The notes: generated by a model not told the origin, from the letters alone. Numbered from the stretch's first letter, positions 24,293-34,204 are shown. The stretch: 38,943 nt of DNA from a filamentous cyanobacterium Phorm 6 (GCA_003003725.1 PVWI01000019.1:1-38943); one strand, 5' to 3'. Program-made: numbers and translations.

Positions 24293-24330
24293 GCGATCGC
24301 GCTTTGGGAAGATAAGGGCGATCGCCTGTG
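24293..24330. repeat. Paired-HIP1 repeat, copy 2
   Basis: GCGATCGC at 24293-24300 and 24318-24325, separated by GCTTTGGGAAGATAAGG. Matches the unit at 22078-22115. It lies between the convergent toxin and HicB genes and can form a hairpin. Confidence 0.7.
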
Positions 24331-24342
24331 ATTCTATTTCAA

Positions 24343-24549
24343 CTACGCAAACATCGATCGACCTTTCGGTTGTGAAATAGGGCGACACAGTGCGTTAGCC
24401 GTTTCTATCCACTCCTGCATAATAATTTCTATATTCTCCAATGATTCCTGATAAGTTTCACCATCAGCCGCACATCCCGGTAATTCAGGCACTTCTGCAA
24501 TAAATGCCTGGTCTTCCTCACTCCAGTAAATGATGACTTCATACTTCAT
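24343..24549 (-). CDS. HicB-family antitoxin-like protein (solitary)
   Basis: 68 residues with the HicB partial RNase H-like fold: MKYEVIIYWSEEDQAFIAEV, PELPGCAADGETYQESLENI, then a helix EIIMQEWIETA. The usual C-terminal DNA-binding domain is absent, as in the short HicB group. HicA, normally the adjacent gene, is not present on either side. I place the start at the ATG at 24549; six earlier codons are less typical. Confidence 0.8.
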   Translation of the reverse strand: MKYEVIIYWSEEDQAFIAEVPELPGCAADGETYQESLENIEIIMQEWIETANALCRPISQPKGRSMFA

Positions 24550-24651
24550 TAGGGAATTTGACCTCACTTAAAAATGTCGATCGCACTTCGGGGAAAGTTG
24601 AGGGACTGAGAAAAGGGAGAAACGATCGTCACTTTGACAGGTGGAATCTCC

Positions 24652-25491
24652 TTAAAACCCAAAGGCTAAAGCATCCATCATATATTTACTTCTCTCACGT
24701 CCCACTTCTAAATATATTTCCAATAATTCCTCGTAAGCAGTAGCTCCGCCTACAATATTCCAAAATTCATCCCCAATAACTACAGCTTCATCAAAAGGCA
24801 AATAATTTCTTGCCTGAGACCACTTATAAACAGCTTTTGTTACACCATAGGGATTATAAGGCATCGCATAGTAAGCTTGCAATTGCGGACGCTTTGCACC
24901 CCGCAGTAAATGAAACCTCAACAGACGCTGGATAACTTCTAAGCATTGACCTTTATTGGGCTTAGGAGCTTTGATCTCAAATAAGTATTCTGTTCCGTTA
25001 TTAGCAAAAATACAAAGGTCAGCGCGTACAGTTTTTGTGACTAAATCATCGGATCGTCTAGCATTCAACACTGCTGTTATCATCTGCTCAAAAGATGGTT
25101 TAGCTTGTCCTCTGTTAACCATAGATTCATAATATTCTTTCTGGCGGCCGGCTTCTTCAAAAGCTGCAATACTGACTTCCGCTGTGATATCATACCCTCG
25201 ACGTGCATCCTGATGATGTTCTAGGGCAATTAACTTAGCGCATTCTTCAAGAGAGTTTCCTAATCTGGTACTTAAACCTCGCTCAAATTGATTGATGCGG
25301 ATTAATTCTGTTGGAATTAACGCGGCTTGAAAAGGTTTTAATTCTCCATTAGTTGAACTGCGCGACAGATACTCTATTCCAGTTGTGGATTTGTGAATAA
25401 TCCGACCTTTATATTCATCTACAATACCTTGAATAAAACCTTCGAGATATCCTTTAATTATTTGTCGTTGTTTTGTGGTAATAGCTGCCAT
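24652..25491 (-). CDS. Type II restriction endonuclease, TdeIII family
   Basis: 279 residues. The fold and phrases (GYLEGFIQGIVDEY near the start, ADLCIF followed by YLFEIKAPKPNKGQ) match the TdeIII/MjaII endonuclease family as I remember it. Asp158, Glu172 and Lys174 form the PD-(D/E)xK-type catalytic set. Characterised members cut GGNCC; whether this one does is inferred. The gene starts 14 bases after the methyltransferase stop in the same direction, so the pair is an operon with methylase first, the usual safe order. It is full length and apparently intact. It borders the toxin-antitoxin cluster. Confidence 0.82.
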   Translation of the reverse strand: MAAITTKQRQIIKGYLEGFIQGIVDEYKGRIIHKSTTGIEYLSRSSTNGELKPFQAALIPTELIRINQFERGLSTRLGNSLEECAKLIALEHHQDARRGYDITAEVSIAAFEEAGRQKEYYESMVNRGQAKPSFEQMITAVLNARRSDDLVTKTVRADLCIFANNGTEYLFEIKAPKPNKGQCLEVIQRLLRFHLLRGAKRPQLQAYYAMPYNPYGVTKAVYKWSQARNYLPFDEAVVIGDEFWNIVGGATAYEELLEIYLEVGRERSKYMMDALAFGF

Positions 25492-25505
25492 ATTTTAAGT
25501 CACAA

Positions 25506-26876
25506 TTACAAAATGATTTCTAGCAATACTTTGGCTAAATGGTAAACCACAGGAATTGACACAGCATTACCCAATTGATGTTTCGCTGTAGTTTCATTTT
25601 CAGAAATTTTGAACCATTCGGGAAATCCTTGCAATTTTGCGTAATCCTGTGCAGTTAGAGGTTGAAAGTTTTTCTTTTCATAAATCTCCCTAATAAATGT
25701 TTGTTTATATGCTAAGGGTTCTTGACATTGAATCGAGATTGTTGCCACAAAGTCTCTAGTTCCAGTTGCAGTTAAAGTGGCGATCGCATCGGCATGAGGT
25801 AAGAAAATTTTAGAAATGCCATTAATACCTGAAGAAATTTTTGAATTTACAAAATCATAGCCTTTCTCATCTACATTTCGCAAAATTTCTTTGTCAACTA
25901 AGTTGTCAATTTCTGTTTGTTTCAACTCAGGAATTAGTGTTGCTAACACTTTAAATCCCAAAGGATTACCGTCCTTTTCTCCATAAATATTTTTTCTCCG
26001 ATTTTTCATAATCGTTTGACAAATTGTTTTTTCCCTGCTAGTTGTTTCGATTAAATCCCAAGAATGGATTGCAGTATGTCCATCTCTAATATCAGTAAAC
26101 AAGAAAAAGTCATTTAATTCATCTAGCTTTTGAAATCTGCCTCTGGAACCGGGTATTTTACCATCAAATAAAACGGTTGGCGAAAATTTTTGCTTCCTAA
26201 GATTGCTACGCTGAATCCCTGGTATCACATCATAAAGCTTGATCGTGTCCTCGATTGGTTTAGGAAATGTGAATCCCCAGCATCTTTCTAGATCGTTCCT
26301 AATACCAACAATAAACAATCTATCTCTATCTTGTGGCAATCCAAAATCATAGGAATTTAGGACTTCGTATTTGACAACATAACCAGATGATGTTAAATTA
26401 TTAATTATATATTTCAAGCTTTCAAAATTTCTTGGTTCGGTCAAGCCTTTGACATTTTCAAATATAAAAGCTTTGGGACGATTAGCTGTTACTACCCTAA
26501 ATACATCTGTCCATAACTTGCCTCTTGGGTCGTCCAAACCTTGTAATTTACCTGCAATCGACCAAGGTTGACAGGGAACACCACCCACTAATACATCTAT
26601 CGCAAAAGGAAATTGACTTAGATTAGTAATATCTCCTAAATATACTTCATCTGAGTTGGCATCTTTAATAAAATTATCTCGATAAACTTGAATGGCTTTT
26701 TTATCAATTTCTGAATAGCCTAAACATTTACATCCTAATTCTTCTAAAGGAATTCTAAAGCCACCAATTCCAGCAAATAAGTCTACGAACGTTAATTGCG
26801 ATCGGGCAGTTTCAATAGAATTTGGATTGAATAGATCGAATAATTCAAGTTGTTGAGCATACATAGTTGAATTCAT
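25506..26876 (-). CDS. DNA (cytosine-5) methyltransferase, partner of the TdeIII-like enzyme
   Basis: 456 residues from the chosen ATG. The C5-methyltransferase motifs are in canonical order: I FVDLFAGIGGFR (30-41), IV GGVPCQPWS with catalytic Cys102, VI FENVKG (Glu140), VIII QDRDRLFIVGIR, a variable target-recognition region, IX YAKLQGFP, and X QLGNAVSIPV. It methylates cytosine in the sequence cut by its partner, thereby protecting the chromosome. An upstream ATG at 26942 in the same frame would add 22 residues that read through the palindrome at 26917-26938, so it is unlikely. Together with the next gene it forms a complete R-M system. Confidence 0.94.
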   Translation of the reverse strand: MNSTMYAQQLELFDLFNPNSIETARSQLTFVDLFAGIGGFRIPLEELGCKCLGYSEIDKKAIQVYRDNFIKDANSDEVYLGDITNLSQFPFAIDVLVGGVPCQPWSIAGKLQGLDDPRGKLWTDVFRVVTANRPKAFIFENVKGLTEPRNFESLKYIINNLTSSGYVVKYEVLNSYDFGLPQDRDRLFIVGIRNDLERCWGFTFPKPIEDTIKLYDVIPGIQRSNLRKQKFSPTVLFDGKIPGSRGRFQKLDELNDFFLFTDIRDGHTAIHSWDLIETTSREKTICQTIMKNRRKNIYGEKDGNPLGFKVLATLIPELKQTEIDNLVDKEILRNVDEKGYDFVNSKISSGINGISKIFLPHADAIATLTATGTRDFVATISIQCQEPLAYKQTFIREIYEKKNFQPLTAQDYAKLQGFPEWFKISENETTAKHQLGNAVSIPVVYHLAKVLLEIIL

Positions 26877-26916
26877 TTTTGTTTTGGATGAAGTTAGACA
26901 TAACATAGCGGATTTG

Positions 26917-26939
26917 GGCAGGCTTTTGGGCCTGCCCCA
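26917..26939. repeat. Palindrome between chlH end and the methylase start
   Basis: GGGCAGGC and GCCTGCCC pair with a TTTTGG loop. It lies just after chlH on the minus strand. No T-run follows, so it is not a classical terminator. Confidence 0.6.
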
Positions 26940-26946
26940 CACTATT

Positions 26947-29900
26947 TTACTCTACCCCCTCAATCCGGTCTTCCACCTCCTGATACAACTCACGCAACCT
27001 GTCCAAATTACTCTCCGAAGTCTCCCAATAACCCCGGCCATTCACCTCAAGCAAAGTGCTCACAATCTTGCGGAATGAGTGAGGATTCAGATTCAGCAAA
27101 CGCTTCTGCATCTCCTCATCTTGGATAAACGTACCGTTCACATCCTCATACACCCAATTATCCACCGCACCCGCAGTCGCACTCCATCCAGTCGTATTCA
27201 CCAGACGCTTAGAAATCTCCCGCACGCCCTCATAACCGTGCGATAACATCCCCTCGTACCACTTCGGATTCAGCAGCTTAGTCCGCGAATCTAAACGCAC
27301 GGTTTCTGATAGCGTCCGCACCTGCGCGTTGGCTGTTGTGGTATCAGCAACAAAGGATGTTGGTTTCTTGCCGTCGGCGCGCAAACTGCCGATCAATTTA
27401 GTCGGATCGGAATCGAAATAGTGCGACACGTCGGTTAGCGAAATCTCCGCAGAATCTAAGTTTTGGAAGGTGACATCAGCAGTTTTTAAGGATGACTCAA
27501 AAATCTGCCTGTCTTGTTCCATAGTTCCCGGATTGTCGGAAGAAAAGGCGAAGGATTTGCGGGTTAAGTACATTTCCTGCAACTCGGCTTCGCTTTCCCA
27601 GGTGCTGTTTTCTACCGCCAAGTTGACGTTAGATGAATAGGAACCGGAAGCATTGGAAAAGACGCGGGTTGCTGCTTGCCGCAGGTTGATTCCCATTTCT
27701 TCGGCTTGCTTCAGGGCGTGTTTGCGGACGAAGTTCATTTCTAAGGGTTCGTCGGCTTCTGCTGCCATTTTCACGGCCCTGTCTAACAAGTTCATTTGAT
27801 TGATGAACAAGTCGCGGAATACGCCGGAACAGTTAATTACTACGTCGATTCGAGGGCGGCCCAACTCTTCTAAAGAAAGCAATTCGAGTTTGTTGACTCG
27901 GCCCAAAGCATCGGGAACTGGCTTGACTCCAACCATCCACATTACTTGGGCGAGGGATTCGCCGTAAGTCTTGATGTTGTCGGTTCCCCAGAGCACAACG
28001 GCGATGGTTTCGGGATAGTTGCCGTCGTTATCGGTGCGCTGTCTTTCTAATAAGCGATCGACTACAACCTTAGCAGACTTGATTGCCCCTGTTGTGGGGA
28101 TTGACTGCGGGTCTAAAGCGTGCATATTCTTGCCAGTGGGCAAAACATCCGGGTTGCGAATCGGATCGCCACCGGGGCCCGGTAGAACGTATTCGCCTTC
28201 TAGGGCGCGCAACAAAGCGCCTAATTCGTTGTCAGCGCAAACTTGTTTCAAGCAGAATTCCAGATACTCAAACAGCGGTTTAATCGGTTCTGGATCGACA
28301 TTTTTGTAACCCGCGGCGTGCAGCGATTCAATCCAAGGTGTTTTCTTGCCCATGTTGAAGAAATTCAACTTGGAAACCAAGGAAACTCGGCCTTCAGCGT
28401 CGGTTTGTTCCTTCACCAAAGCGCTGACGGCATCGCGACAGGCTAGGGTGATGCTTTGCAGCAATTCGACATCGACTAAAATGCCTTTGTCGCTGTTGGT
28501 GTAAACGTCTTCGATATCGCGTCCCAGACTGTTGGCGATAATTCGCGGTAAGCTTAACAGGTTGTCTTCTTCCCGGTCTAAATTGGCGATATTTACCAAA
28601 GTTGCGATCGCCTCTTCAGCAGTTGGCGGCTTCCCGATAATATGCAAACCACAAGGTAACAACCGCGATTCAATCTCCATCAACTTGCGGTAAACCAAGC
28701 CAACTAAATTGTCCCGTTCCTCCGCAGTCATGCCCGCAGCAACGCCTCTTTCCTGTTCGGGAGGTAGGGCGATATCCTTGTCTAAATTGACCAAACGGCA
28801 TTTTTCAACGATCGCATCCACAATCGGCACACCCCGGCCCGTACCCTTCAAAGTTTGATAGGAAGCAATTAACTCGCTGAGTTCCTGCAAACCTTTGTAC
28901 AACCCAGCATTTTCCGCCGGAGGAGTCAAGTAAGAAATTGTTTCAGCATAACTACGACGCTTAGCAATTGTTGCCTCGCTGGGATTGTTGGCGGCGTAAT
29001 AATAGAGGTTAGGAATCTTGCCGATCAAACTGTCGGGATAACAATCGATAGACATTCCCATCTGCTTACCAGGCATGAATTCTAGGGAACCATGAGTGCC
29101 GAAGTGCAGCACCGCATCCGCACCCCAAATGCGCTCCAAATATGTGTAGTAAGCAGCAAAACCGTGGTGGGGACTTGCAGAACGAGAGAATAACAACCGC
29201 ATCGGATCGCCTTCGTATCCAAAAGTAGGTTGCACTCCGATAAACACGTTACCGAAATGTTTGCCGAAAATCAGCAAATTTTGTCCGTCGCTGTTCAAAT
29301 GTCCGGGAGGCGGGCCCCAGTTTTCTTGCAAACGTTCCGAGTAAGGAGTGAATTCTTCGTATTCAGCTACGGACATCCGGTAAGCAACATTCAATTCTGG
29401 ACTTTGGTATTGGGCTGTTGCGTCGTGGATGACTTCTTGCATCAGTTTTTCTGCGGATTCAGGCAGTTCTGGCAAGTCGTAACCGTTGCCTTTTAAGGCT
29501 TTCAATACTTCGTAAATTGAGCCGAAAACGTCGAGGTAAGCGGCTGTTCCGACGTTGCCTTTGTCGGGTGGGAAACTGAAGACTGTGATCGCAACTTTCT
29601 TGTCTAATTTTGGTTTGCGACGCAGCATTGCCCACTTCATGGCGCGCTGGGAAATCGTCTCAACTCGGTCTTGTAGGGCGATCGCCTTACCAGTTGCGCC
29701 ATCTCTTCCCGACAAAATAATCGGTTCGATCGCACCATCCAACTCAGGAATCGCAACCTGCAAAGCAACTTGAATCGGGTGCAAACCCAAATCGCTATTT
29801 TCCCACTCTTCCGTCGTTTGGAAAACCAGCGGCAAAGCCACCATGTAAGGGCAGTTGAGCTTTTTCAAAGTCTCGATCGCCTTCGGGTGATCTTGTTTCG

Positions 29901-30942
29901 CCGGCCCGCCCACCAACGCAAAACCAGTCAGAGAAACCACCGCATCTACGATCGGCAGCGGTGCCAAACCCTTGGGCCCAACTTCCAAGAAAAAGGTTTC
30001 CACCGGTTTCGAGAAGTCCAAACCGCCGGCAAAAATCGGTATCACCCGCGCGCCCATTGCCTCGAATTCCTGCACAATTGCGACGTAGTGCGCGTCATCT
30101 CCGGTGACTAAGTGAGTGCGCTGCAACACTAAACCGATGCAGAGTGCCAGGGGATCTTTGAGGTCTGAGGAAATATCTGTGCGGGCATTATACCAGTTCA
30201 GATATCCTTTGACATCATCAAACATGGACGGTGCCAAAGGATGCCAAATCCCCATGTCCTGGTAGACAACGGGCTCTTGAAAAGTTAGCTGTTCCTGGCC
30301 TTTGAAGACATATTTTTGTGACAGCATCAGCAAGAAGTTTTCCAAATTTTCTTGGGAACCGCCCAGCCAATACTGGAAACTTAGCATGAAGTTGCGGGCA
30401 TCTTGCGCTTTGTCGATCGGCAAATATTTCAGCACTTTCGGCAAAGTTTGCAGCAGTTTCAGCATTCCGTCTTGGAAGGAACTACCGGACTTTTCCTTCC
30501 GTTTTTTCATGAATTCGCCGATCGCGCTTTTGCTTTGTCCCAACTGCGCCATCGAGAAAGTGCCCATTTTATTGAGTCGCATCACCCCAGGCATCGACGG
30601 GAAGACAACGGCGACATCCAAGCTGTCGCGCAGCGGTTCCACAGCCGCTACCACTTTTTCAGCCAAATCTTCAATGAAAATTAGAGAAGCAATAAATACG
30701 TTGGCATCCGCGACATCCCGCTTGAAGGCCTCGTAATTTTCCGGGCTGCGGAGTTCTTCGATCAGGTAGCCGCTGATTTCTATTGCCAGATTGGGATTTT
30801 TCTTATTTATCGCTCGAACCGCTGCGGACAGGGCGCTTTGATACTGCGGTTCTAGTACGACATAGACCACCTTCATGAGCGATCGGCCCTGCAAGTTTTC
30901 CGGCACGATGTGGCGAACGGTGGGCTTGACGTGAGTGAACAT
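26947..30942 (-). CDS. chlH: Magnesium chelatase subunit H (ChlH)
   Basis: 1331 residues, the normal size for cyanobacterial/plant ChlH. It binds protoporphyrin IX and, with ChlI and ChlD, inserts Mg2+ as the first committed step of chlorophyll synthesis. The N-terminal domain (about 1-190, DUF3479 type) starts [20 protein letters not shown]. The CobN/Mg-chelatase domain fills the rest, with [48 protein letters not shown], and the C-terminal [16 protein letters not shown] and [16 protein letters not shown]. No truncation or stop. The ATG is preceded by AAGGAG, a strong ribosome site. It stands alone; ChlI/ChlD are not here. Cobaltochelatase CobN is excluded by the chlorophyll-type N-terminus. 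Confidence 0.98.
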   Translation of the reverse strand: MFTHVKPTVRHIVPENLQGRSLMKVVYVVLEPQYQSALSAAVRAINKKNPNLAIEISGYLIEELRSPENYEAFKRDVADANVFIASLIFIEDLAEKVVAAVEPLRDSLDVAVVFPSMPGVMRLNKMGTFSMAQLGQSKSAIGEFMKKRKEKSGSSFQDGMLKLLQTLPKVLKYLPIDKAQDARNFMLSFQYWLGGSQENLENFLLMLSQKYVFKGQEQLTFQEPVVYQDMGIWHPLAPSMFDDVKGYLNWYNARTDISSDLKDPLALCIGLVLQRTHLVTGDDAHYVAIVQEFEAMGARVIPIFAGGLDFSKPVETFFLEVGPKGLAPLPIVDAVVSLTGFALVGGPAKQDHPKAIETLKKLNCPYMVALPLVFQTTEEWENSDLGLHPIQVALQVAIPELDGAIEPIILSGRDGATGKAIALQDRVETISQRAMKWAMLRRKPKLDKKVAITVFSFPPDKGNVGTAAYLDVFGSIYEVLKALKGNGYDLPELPESAEKLMQEVIHDATAQYQSPELNVAYRMSVAEYEEFTPYSERLQENWGPPPGHLNSDGQNLLIFGKHFGNVFIGVQPTFGYEGDPMRLLFSRSASPHHGFAAYYTYLERIWGADAVLHFGTHGSLEFMPGKQMGMSIDCYPDSLIGKIPNLYYYAANNPSEATIAKRRSYAETISYLTPPAENAGLYKGLQELSELIASYQTLKGTGRGVPIVDAIVEKCRLVNLDKDIALPPEQERGVAAGMTAEERDNLVGLVYRKLMEIESRLLPCGLHIIGKPPTAEEAIATLVNIANLDREEDNLLSLPRIIANSLGRDIEDVYTNSDKGILVDVELLQSITLACRDAVSALVKEQTDAEGRVSLVSKLNFFNMGKKTPWIESLHAAGYKNVDPEPIKPLFEYLEFCLKQVCADNELGALLRALEGEYVLPGPGGDPIRNPDVLPTGKNMHALDPQSIPTTGAIKSAKVVVDRLLERQRTDNDGNYPETIAVVLWGTDNIKTYGESLAQVMWMVGVKPVPDALGRVNKLELLSLEELGRPRIDVVINCSGVFRDLFINQMNLLDRAVKMAAEADEPLEMNFVRKHALKQAEEMGINLRQAATRVFSNASGSYSSNVNLAVENSTWESEAELQEMYLTRKSFAFSSDNPGTMEQDRQIFESSLKTADVTFQNLDSAEISLTDVSHYFDSDPTKLIGSLRADGKKPTSFVADTTTANAQVRTLSETVRLDSRTKLLNPKWYEGMLSHGYEGVREISKRLVNTTGWSATAGAVDNWVYEDVNGTFIQDEEMQKRLLNLNPHSFRKIVSTLLEVNGRGYWETSESNLDRLRELYQEVEDRIEGVE

Positions 30943-31597
30943 CCGGTTAGGCTCCTTTAAGATGCTGTTTTCGGCAATCGGGAATTTTTTTATCCCATAA
31001 GCATTTTTACCAGAAAACGTTGGCCATTAGGCGATTTGATCCTACCAATTACACAATTCGACAAATTTATTGCAATTTTTCGTTACATTATTTGACAAAT
31101 TCGTTGAGCAACTACTCCAAATTTTCTTTACAAAAATTTACTTGACATAAATCGTCTAGTATGAATGCGATAAAACAATCAAAAAAAATAAACTATCAAC
31201 CAATATTTAACAAAAACGCTCCTGAGAAAAGTTTTTAAGTTTGTATAACTGATTAAACAGGCGATCGAGCAATTAATTAACCACAAAAATGCCTAATTTC
31301 CGAACGTTAAACTATTCCTTCAGTAGGATGACTAAGGTAAATAAATGAGTGTATAAATATATAGGTATGTTATTGCGAAGGAAGCGAAGTGAAGCAAAAA
31401 AATTGCAGAGGTTATGAGCTTTACATTCTGTTACATTGCAATGTAGATTTCCGCATACTTATTTAGAAAATTAGCTATTTTTGGCGGGAACTTAAAACGG
31501 TTTTAGAAACTCTGTATTGTCTAAGTTCGCGATGGCGATCGTAGGTCAAGTTAGTTGCTTTTAATTGTCAAACTCATCAAAACCATAGGAAAAAAAC
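30943..31597. other. AT-rich divergent regulatory region, 655 bp
   Basis: Separates chlH (minus) from the first surface-protein gene (plus). No ORF. A TTGACA box is at 31142-31147, but no well-placed -10 follows, so I do not call a promoter. GTTACATTG occurs in two nearby places (around 31430). Long 5' regions before chlH and secreted proteins are expected to hold regulatory sites, which I cannot define. Confidence 0.4.
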
Positions 31598-32584
31598 ATG
31601 GCTAACTACGCAATTTTCGACGAAAAATACTACCTCTCACAATATCCTTGGATTCAGCCGGCCATTGATGCAGGAATCGTCAAATCCGGTAGAGAACACT
31701 TTGAAAAATTCGGGCGAGAAGGCGGCTTAACTAAAGTCTCGCGTTATTTTGACGAAAATGCTTACCTTGCTGGCAACACAGACCTCGCACCCTTTGTCCG
31801 CACAGTAAATCCCAACGCATCTTTTGCAACCGGCCTCGATCACTTTATTCAGTTCGGTTACGATGAAGGAACCCGCCGCACCAACGTATCGCCCGAATAC
31901 AACGAAAGCTTTTATTTAGCAAACAATTCAGAACTACAACCATTTGTTCAGAACGGAACTTTCAAATCTGGCTATCAGCATTTCGTTCAATTTGGAGCAA
32001 AAGAAGGTCGTTTTGGAACTTCGTTTTTTGAACCGGAATACTTAAAGAAAAACCCGGATATCGTGCCGTTTGTCAACTCTGGAAACTTGAAAACCGGTCG
32101 GGAACATTACTTCAACTTTGGGAAAAATGAGCCAAGCCGTTCGGCGACTTTTGTCGGCAGCCGCAGCAACGATGTTCTCACTGGTGTTGGCGTGGGGAAT
32201 ACCGAACTTGTGGGAGTAGAAGTAGGTATCACTCCCAATGGCAATCGGCAGTATGAAAGCTTCGGCACCAATGAGTTCGATGTCCTGACTGGCAGCCCGG
32301 GAGTTGATACATTCGTCCTCGGAGTTCCTGCTACAGCCGGGAATGTCACTGCGACACCGCTGTATCTGGGTAATGGTCAAGCTACGATTCGCAACTTCAA
32401 CGCAGTAGACGATTTGATCCAACTGCAAGGAAATTCTTTGAGCGACGGCTACAACCTGACTCCTGTTGGTAACAATTTGTCAATCCAGCGTTTTGGAGAT
32501 GTGCTGGGCGTGATTGAAGGAGGAGGAAGCTTGAATTTGAGTTTCATCCAATCTAATGGTAACGGTACTTTTGCGATCGGATAG
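31598..32584 (+). CDS. Repeat protein with RTX-like C-terminus, paralogue 1 (probably secreted)
   Basis: 328 residues. Four repeats of about 45 residues fill 1-190. Each has the pattern FDExYYLxxxPxxxxxxxxG, then a segment ending GxxHFxxFGxxEGR; repeat 4 is FFEPEYLKKNPDIVPFVNSG. After SNDVLTG the C-terminal domain has EFDVLTGSPGVDTFVLG and ATIRNFNAVDDLIQLQG, close to cyanobacterial hemolysin-type Ca2+-binding tails. There is no signal peptide or membrane helix, so export by a type I system through the C-terminus is a plausible inference; no exporter genes are nearby. It is the first of three tandem copies. The ribosome site AGGAAAAAA precedes the ATG. Confidence 0.7.
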   Translation: MANYAIFDEKYYLSQYPWIQPAIDAGIVKSGREHFEKFGREGGLTKVSRYFDENAYLAGNTDLAPFVRTVNPNASFATGLDHFIQFGYDEGTRRTNVSPEYNESFYLANNSELQPFVQNGTFKSGYQHFVQFGAKEGRFGTSFFEPEYLKKNPDIVPFVNSGNLKTGREHYFNFGKNEPSRSATFVGSRSNDVLTGVGVGNTELVGVEVGITPNGNRQYESFGTNEFDVLTGSPGVDTFVLGVPATAGNVTATPLYLGNGQATIRNFNAVDDLIQLQGNSLSDGYNLTPVGNNLSIQRFGDVLGVIEGGGSLNLSFIQSNGNGTFAIG

Positions 32585-32637
32585 TCATTAGTCATTGGTC
32601 ATCAGTCATCAGTCATTAGTCATTGGTCATTAGTCAA
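32582..32637. repeat. Heptamer tandem repeat (TCATTAG/TCATTGG)
   Basis: About eight tandem variants of TCATTAG, TCATTGG and TCATCAG with a 7-base period, starting at the stop codon of the first paralogue. A shorter version begins at the same place after paralogue 2 (34202-34225). Confidence 0.85.
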
Positions 32638-32670
32638 TACTGATGATTGATGACTTTTGAGTTTTGGTGG

Positions 32671-32706
32671 GCGATCGTCTTATTCAAAAAGGGCGATCGC
32701 GCTTTT
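32671..32706 (+). terminator. Possible rho-independent terminator of paralogue 1
   Basis: GCGATCG (32671-32677) and CGATCGC (32694-32700) form a stem with a 16-base loop, followed by GCTTTTTT. HIP1-derived stem; the long loop makes it weak. Confidence 0.4.
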
Positions 32707-32755
32707 TTATGCTGCAATTAAAACTATTAGAGGTAATCTAATAATAATTAATATT

Positions 32756-32893
32756 GTTTCCGGTTACATCGGTATTATTAGCCGAAATTAGGAGACGGCA
32801 GTGCCGTGTCCCTACAGTTAATCGGGGTAGGGACACGGCACTGCCGTCTCCTCCTCCGTTTTATCATTCTGGTGCAACCAGAATTGATATAAC
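32756..32893. repeat. Dispersed hairpin repeat, copy 2, interrupted by a 63-bp perfect palindrome
   Basis: Homologous to 5538-5613 on both sides: GTTTCC, CATCGG, AGCCGAAATT, then TTATCATT to GATATAAC. The core stem is ATTCTGGT (32866-32873) with ACCAGAAT (32877-32884). Between the halves lies 32790-32852, a 26-bp perfect stem starting AGGAGACGGCAGTGCCGTGT with an 11-base loop. One repeat has apparently inserted in another. Confidence 0.8.
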
Positions 32894-33193
32894 TTGACTG
32901 TACAAGCAAAAACAGCAAGCAATAATTTATCCAAATTCGATTAATGGCGCGCAGCGAGCCGAAGTAATAAAGATTAGTCATCGGATCGTATAAATAGCTC
33001 TGAAGAGATACTTTTGCCAGCAATAAACAGTGTAAAATTGTATGTAGCGCTGCTCCTGAGTGAGTTTGGTCAAATGCGAGCAATTAAAAGTGATCAATTA
33101 CCCATTACCGGAAATACATCACCGCCCTTGAGAAAGGCTATAGTAGCAGCGATTATATTCCATGTTTAAACAACTAATTTTAGGCAAAAAACC
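32894..33193. other. Intergenic sequence, nothing recognised
   Basis: No plausible gene or palindrome seen in the 300 bases before the second paralogue. Confidence 0.4.
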
Positions 33194-34204
33194 ATGACAA
33201 ACTACGCAATTTTCGATGAAAAATACTACCTCTCACAATATCCTTGGATTCAGCCGGCCATTGATGCAGGAGTCATCAAATCCGGTAGAGAACACTTTGA
33301 AAAATTCGGGCGAGAAGGCGGCTTAACTAAAGTCTCGCGTTATTTTGACGAAGCTACTTACCTTCTACAAAATCCAGACCTCGAATCCTTCGTCCGCACA
33401 GTCAACCCAAGCGCACCCTTTGCCACCGGCCTCGATCAATTTATCCAGTTCGGTTACGATGAAGGAGCCTTCGTATTCCGGCGCACCAAAGTATCGCCCG
33501 AATACAAGGAAGACTTTTATTTAGCAAGCAACTCAGAACTAGACCCGTTTATTCGGAAGGGGACTTTCAAATCTGGGTATCAGCATTTCATTCAATTTGG
33601 GGCAAAAGAAGGTCGTTTTGGAACTTCGTTTTTTGAACCGGAATACTTAAAGAAAAACCCGGATATCGTGCCGTTTGTCAACTCAGGCGCATTGAAAACA
33701 GGTCGGGATCACTACTTCAATTTCGGGAAAAACGAACCGAACCGTTCTGCAACTTTTGTCGGCACCCGCGGCAACGATAACGATAGCGATAGGGATGTTA
33801 TCACTGGTCTTGGCGTGGGGAATATCGAACAAATTGGAGTAGAAGTAGGTATCGATCGCAATGGCAACCGGCAGTATGAAAGCTTCGGCATCAATGAGTT
33901 CGATTTCCTGTATGGCGGCCCGGGAATTGATACATTCGTCCTCGGAGTTCCAGCAGCAGCCCAGAATTCATCCGCGATATCGCTGTATTTGAGTAACGGT
34001 CAAGCTACGATTCGCAACTTCAACGCAGCAGACGATTTGATTCAACTGCAAGGAACTTCTTTAGACAGCTACAGCCTAACTCCTGTGGGTAACAATTTGT
34101 CAATCCAGCGTTTTGGAGATGTGCTGGGCGTGATTGAAGGAGGAGCAGGTTTGAATCTGGTATTCCAACAATCTAATGGTAATGGTACTTTCGCGATCGG
34201 ATAG
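33194..34204 (+). CDS. Repeat protein with RTX-like C-terminus, paralogue 2
   Basis: 336 residues with the same four-repeat N-terminal region and RTX-like tail as paralogue 1. Long stretches are identical, for example FFEPEYLKKNPDIVPFVNSG and the end NNLSIQRFGDVLGVIEGG. Differences are two small insertions: AFVFR near residue 93 and an aspartate-rich GNDNDSDRDV near residue 195 that could add a calcium site. The coding DNA is also very similar, so the duplication is fairly recent. It has its own upstream region (609 bases), so it may be regulated separately. Confidence 0.7.
   Translation: MTNYAIFDEKYYLSQYPWIQPAIDAGVIKSGREHFEKFGREGGLTKVSRYFDEATYLLQNPDLESFVRTVNPSAPFATGLDQFIQFGYDEGAFVFRRTKVSPEYKEDFYLASNSELDPFIRKGTFKSGYQHFIQFGAKEGRFGTSFFEPEYLKKNPDIVPFVNSGALKTGRDHYFNFGKNEPNRSATFVGTRGNDNDSDRDVITGLGVGNIEQIGVEVGIDRNGNRQYESFGINEFDFLYGGPGIDTFVLGVPAAAQNSSAISLYLSNGQATIRNFNAADDLIQLQGTSLDSYSLTPVGNNLSIQRFGDVLGVIEGGAGLNLVFQQSNGNGTFAIG

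Noticed and set aside
26884-27078. Plus-strand ORF across the chlH 3' end
   Set aside because: Overlaps chlH and a palindrome; no domain.
30302-30736. 144-codon plus-strand ORF opposite chlH
   Set aside because: Antisense shadow of the conserved ChlH N-terminal domain.
31142-31170. TTGACA as promoter of the first surface-protein gene or chlH
   Set aside because: TATGAA is only 12 bases away and GATAAA 21 bases away; neither spacing is acceptable.
32778-33083. 101-codon minus-strand ORF next to the surface-protein genes
   Set aside because: Largely a translation of the hairpin repeat and the nested palindrome (RRRRRQCRVPTPINCRD); no homology recognised.
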